From Lachnospiraceae bacterium (GTDB lineage Bacteria > Bacillota_A > Clostridia > Lachnospirales > Lachnospiraceae), in the NCBI GenBank assembly GCA_031262285.1, contig JAISHZ010000030.1, positions 1 through 5,378 on the forward strand: a stretch of 5,378 bases of DNA, read 5' to 3'. Position 1 is the first letter of the stretch; the number at the start of each line of letters is the position of its first letter. Both the position numbers and the translations under genes were made by a program. The notes below the pieces were generated by a model. It was given only the letters and a program-made list of their open reading frames with translations. It did not search any database and was not told the origin of the DNA. Shown piece by piece: positions 4,251 through 5,378 of this stretch.

Positions 4251-5371
4251 ATTCGAAATTGGATATTCGCTCCTTAACCGGTGCAATGATGCGCTTTTGG
4301 AAGCACAATATGATGTTGACCATATCCATGTTGGCAGCGGTGGTGACTTGCTTCTTCGTGCCGCCGGATCAAGAATATATCAGATATTTTGACGGGAAAA
4401 CTTTGGTGTGTTTGTTTTGTGTGCTCTTAATCGTCAGAGCGTTTGGCGCGACAGGGCTATTCGGTTCTTTGGCGGGAAAGCTCTTGTCTCTGTGTAAAAC
4501 GCTGCGCGGTGCGGTATTGCTGTTAATCTTGATTACATTAATCGGCTCGCTGCTTATAACCAATGACATGGCACTGCTTGCCTTCTTGCCGCTTGGTTAT
4601 TTTATGTTAAAGCATGCAAACGCGGAAAAATATCTCGCCTATGTGTTTATCGTCCAAACCATGGCAGCCAATCTAGGCGGAATGCTTAGTCCATTCGGCA
4701 ATCCGCAAAACTTGTATCTTTACTCCTATTACAGCATTGGCACAGGAGAATTTTTCAATATCATGTTACTACCTTTTTGCGTAAGTGTTGCGTTGACGGT
4801 CGTCTGTTGTCTGTTCGTACCGCCACTTCTCATTGAACCGATTGCGCATACAGAGCAACTTCCCAAACGTAAAATTGCTCTGTATGCAGCTTTATTCGTT
4901 GTGGTGATCTTTGCGATCTTTCGCATTGTTCCATACCCGATTGCACTTATCGTGCCGTTTGTCATTGCCTTTGTTGACCGTAAGATTTTGAAGGAAGCAG
5001 ATTATCCGCTCATCTTTACTTTTTGCGCCTTCTTTGTTTTTTCAGGCAACTTGTCGCGAATACCGGCGGTTTCTGACTTTCTGGGCAATCTTGTCAAGGA
5101 GTACCCCTTGCTCACAGCCATGGGTGTGAGTCAGATTATCAGCAATGTTCCTGCTGCCGTGCTGCTGTCAAAGTTTACAGATCATTTCCCCTCTCTCCTG
5201 CTTGGTGTCAACCTAGGTGGCGTCGGCACCCCTGTAGCATCATTAGCAAGCCTTATCACAATCCGCTACTATCTTCGATATCAACCTAGCGGTAAAAAGG
5301 AATTTTCGCAATTGTTTGCACTCTTGAATGTCGCGTTTCTTGTACTATTTTTGCTGATCTTTGCATCTTGA
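4247..5371 (+). CDS. CitMHS/SLC13-like (ion transporter superfamily) membrane permease
   Basis: This 374-residue protein is nearly all hydrophobic, with about 11 membrane segments, and belongs to the CitMHS/ArsB/NhaD/SLC13 group of secondary transporters. Two inverted-topology halves are visible. The first has I-T-N-D-M-A-L (104-110) then N-L-G-G-M-L-S-P-F-G-N-P-Q-N-L (142-156). The second has S-Q-I-I-S-N-V-P-A-A (295-304) then N-L-G-G-V-G-T-P-V-A-S-L (322-333). In related structures the N-containing hairpin loops line the ion and substrate site. The charged stretch near 199-209 is the likely central loop. The ATG follows AGGA (4236-4239) by seven bases, and TGA is followed directly by in-frame TAG. 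Length is at the short end of the family but both halves are complete. Substrate could be a carboxylate, another anion or a cation; sequence alone does not decide. No partner gene is visible. Confidence 0.82.
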   Translation: MNSKLDIRSLTGAMMRFWKHNMMLTISMLAAVVTCFFVPPDQEYIRYFDGKTLVCLFCVLLIVRAFGATGLFGSLAGKLLSLCKTLRGAVLLLILITLIGSLLITNDMALLAFLPLGYFMLKHANAEKYLAYVFIVQTMAANLGGMLSPFGNPQNLYLYSYYSIGTGEFFNIMLLPFCVSVALTVVCCLFVPPLLIEPIAHTEQLPKRKIALYAALFVVVIFAIFRIVPYPIALIVPFVIAFVDRKILKEADYPLIFTFCAFFVFSGNLSRIPAVSDFLGNLVKEYPLLTAMGVSQIISNVPAAVLLSKFTDHFPSLLLGVNLGGVGTPVASLASLITIRYYLRYQPSGKKEFSQLFALLNVAFLVLFLLIFAS

Positions 5372-5378
5372 TAGGGTA

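Overview
The window looks like ordinary chromosomal DNA from a Bacillota (Firmicutes)-type bacterium. This is inferred from strong AGGAGG-like ribosome binding sites, moderate-to-low GC, a MerR/TipAS-controlled ABC-2 exporter and a small CitMHS-type permease; no marker fixes the genus. There is no rRNA, tRNA, CRISPR array, integrase or transposase.

Layout from left to right. Positions 1-662 (minus strand) hold the N-terminal 220 codons of a HipA/CtkA-like protein kinase, cut by the window edge. Positions 663-978 are non-coding and rich in repeats: a candidate promoter for the kinase gene, a perfect 16-bp tandem duplication, a weak minus-strand terminator and a long 83-bp hairpin just behind the next operon. 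Positions 979-3311 (minus strand) are a three-gene module transcribed right to left: a MerR regulator with a TipAS-like drug-binding domain, an ABC ATPase, and an ABC-2 permease that overlaps the ATPase gene by ATGA. A dyad inside an unusual 19-bp promoter spacer lies directly before the regulator gene, which is the standard arrangement for self-activation by MerR proteins. Positions 3376-4056 (minus strand) encode a YgjP/M48-like zinc metallohydrolase. Positions 4247-5371 (plus strand) encode a CitMHS/SLC13-like membrane transporter divergent from it.

The inferred logic of the central module is that a toxic ligand binds the TipAS domain, the regulator remodels its own promoter, and regulator, ATPase and permease are made together to export the compound. 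The metallohydrolase ends just before the regulator promoter on the same strand with no visible terminator between, so read-through is possible.

The least ordinary parts are non-coding. The MerR-to-ATPase junction carries three successive inverted repeats and two competing start sites. The transporter leader carries two tiny ORFs chained to each other and to the transporter start by successive ATGA overlaps. The structured 83-bp element at 892-974 also deserves attention. No clearly new defence or mobile system is visible.
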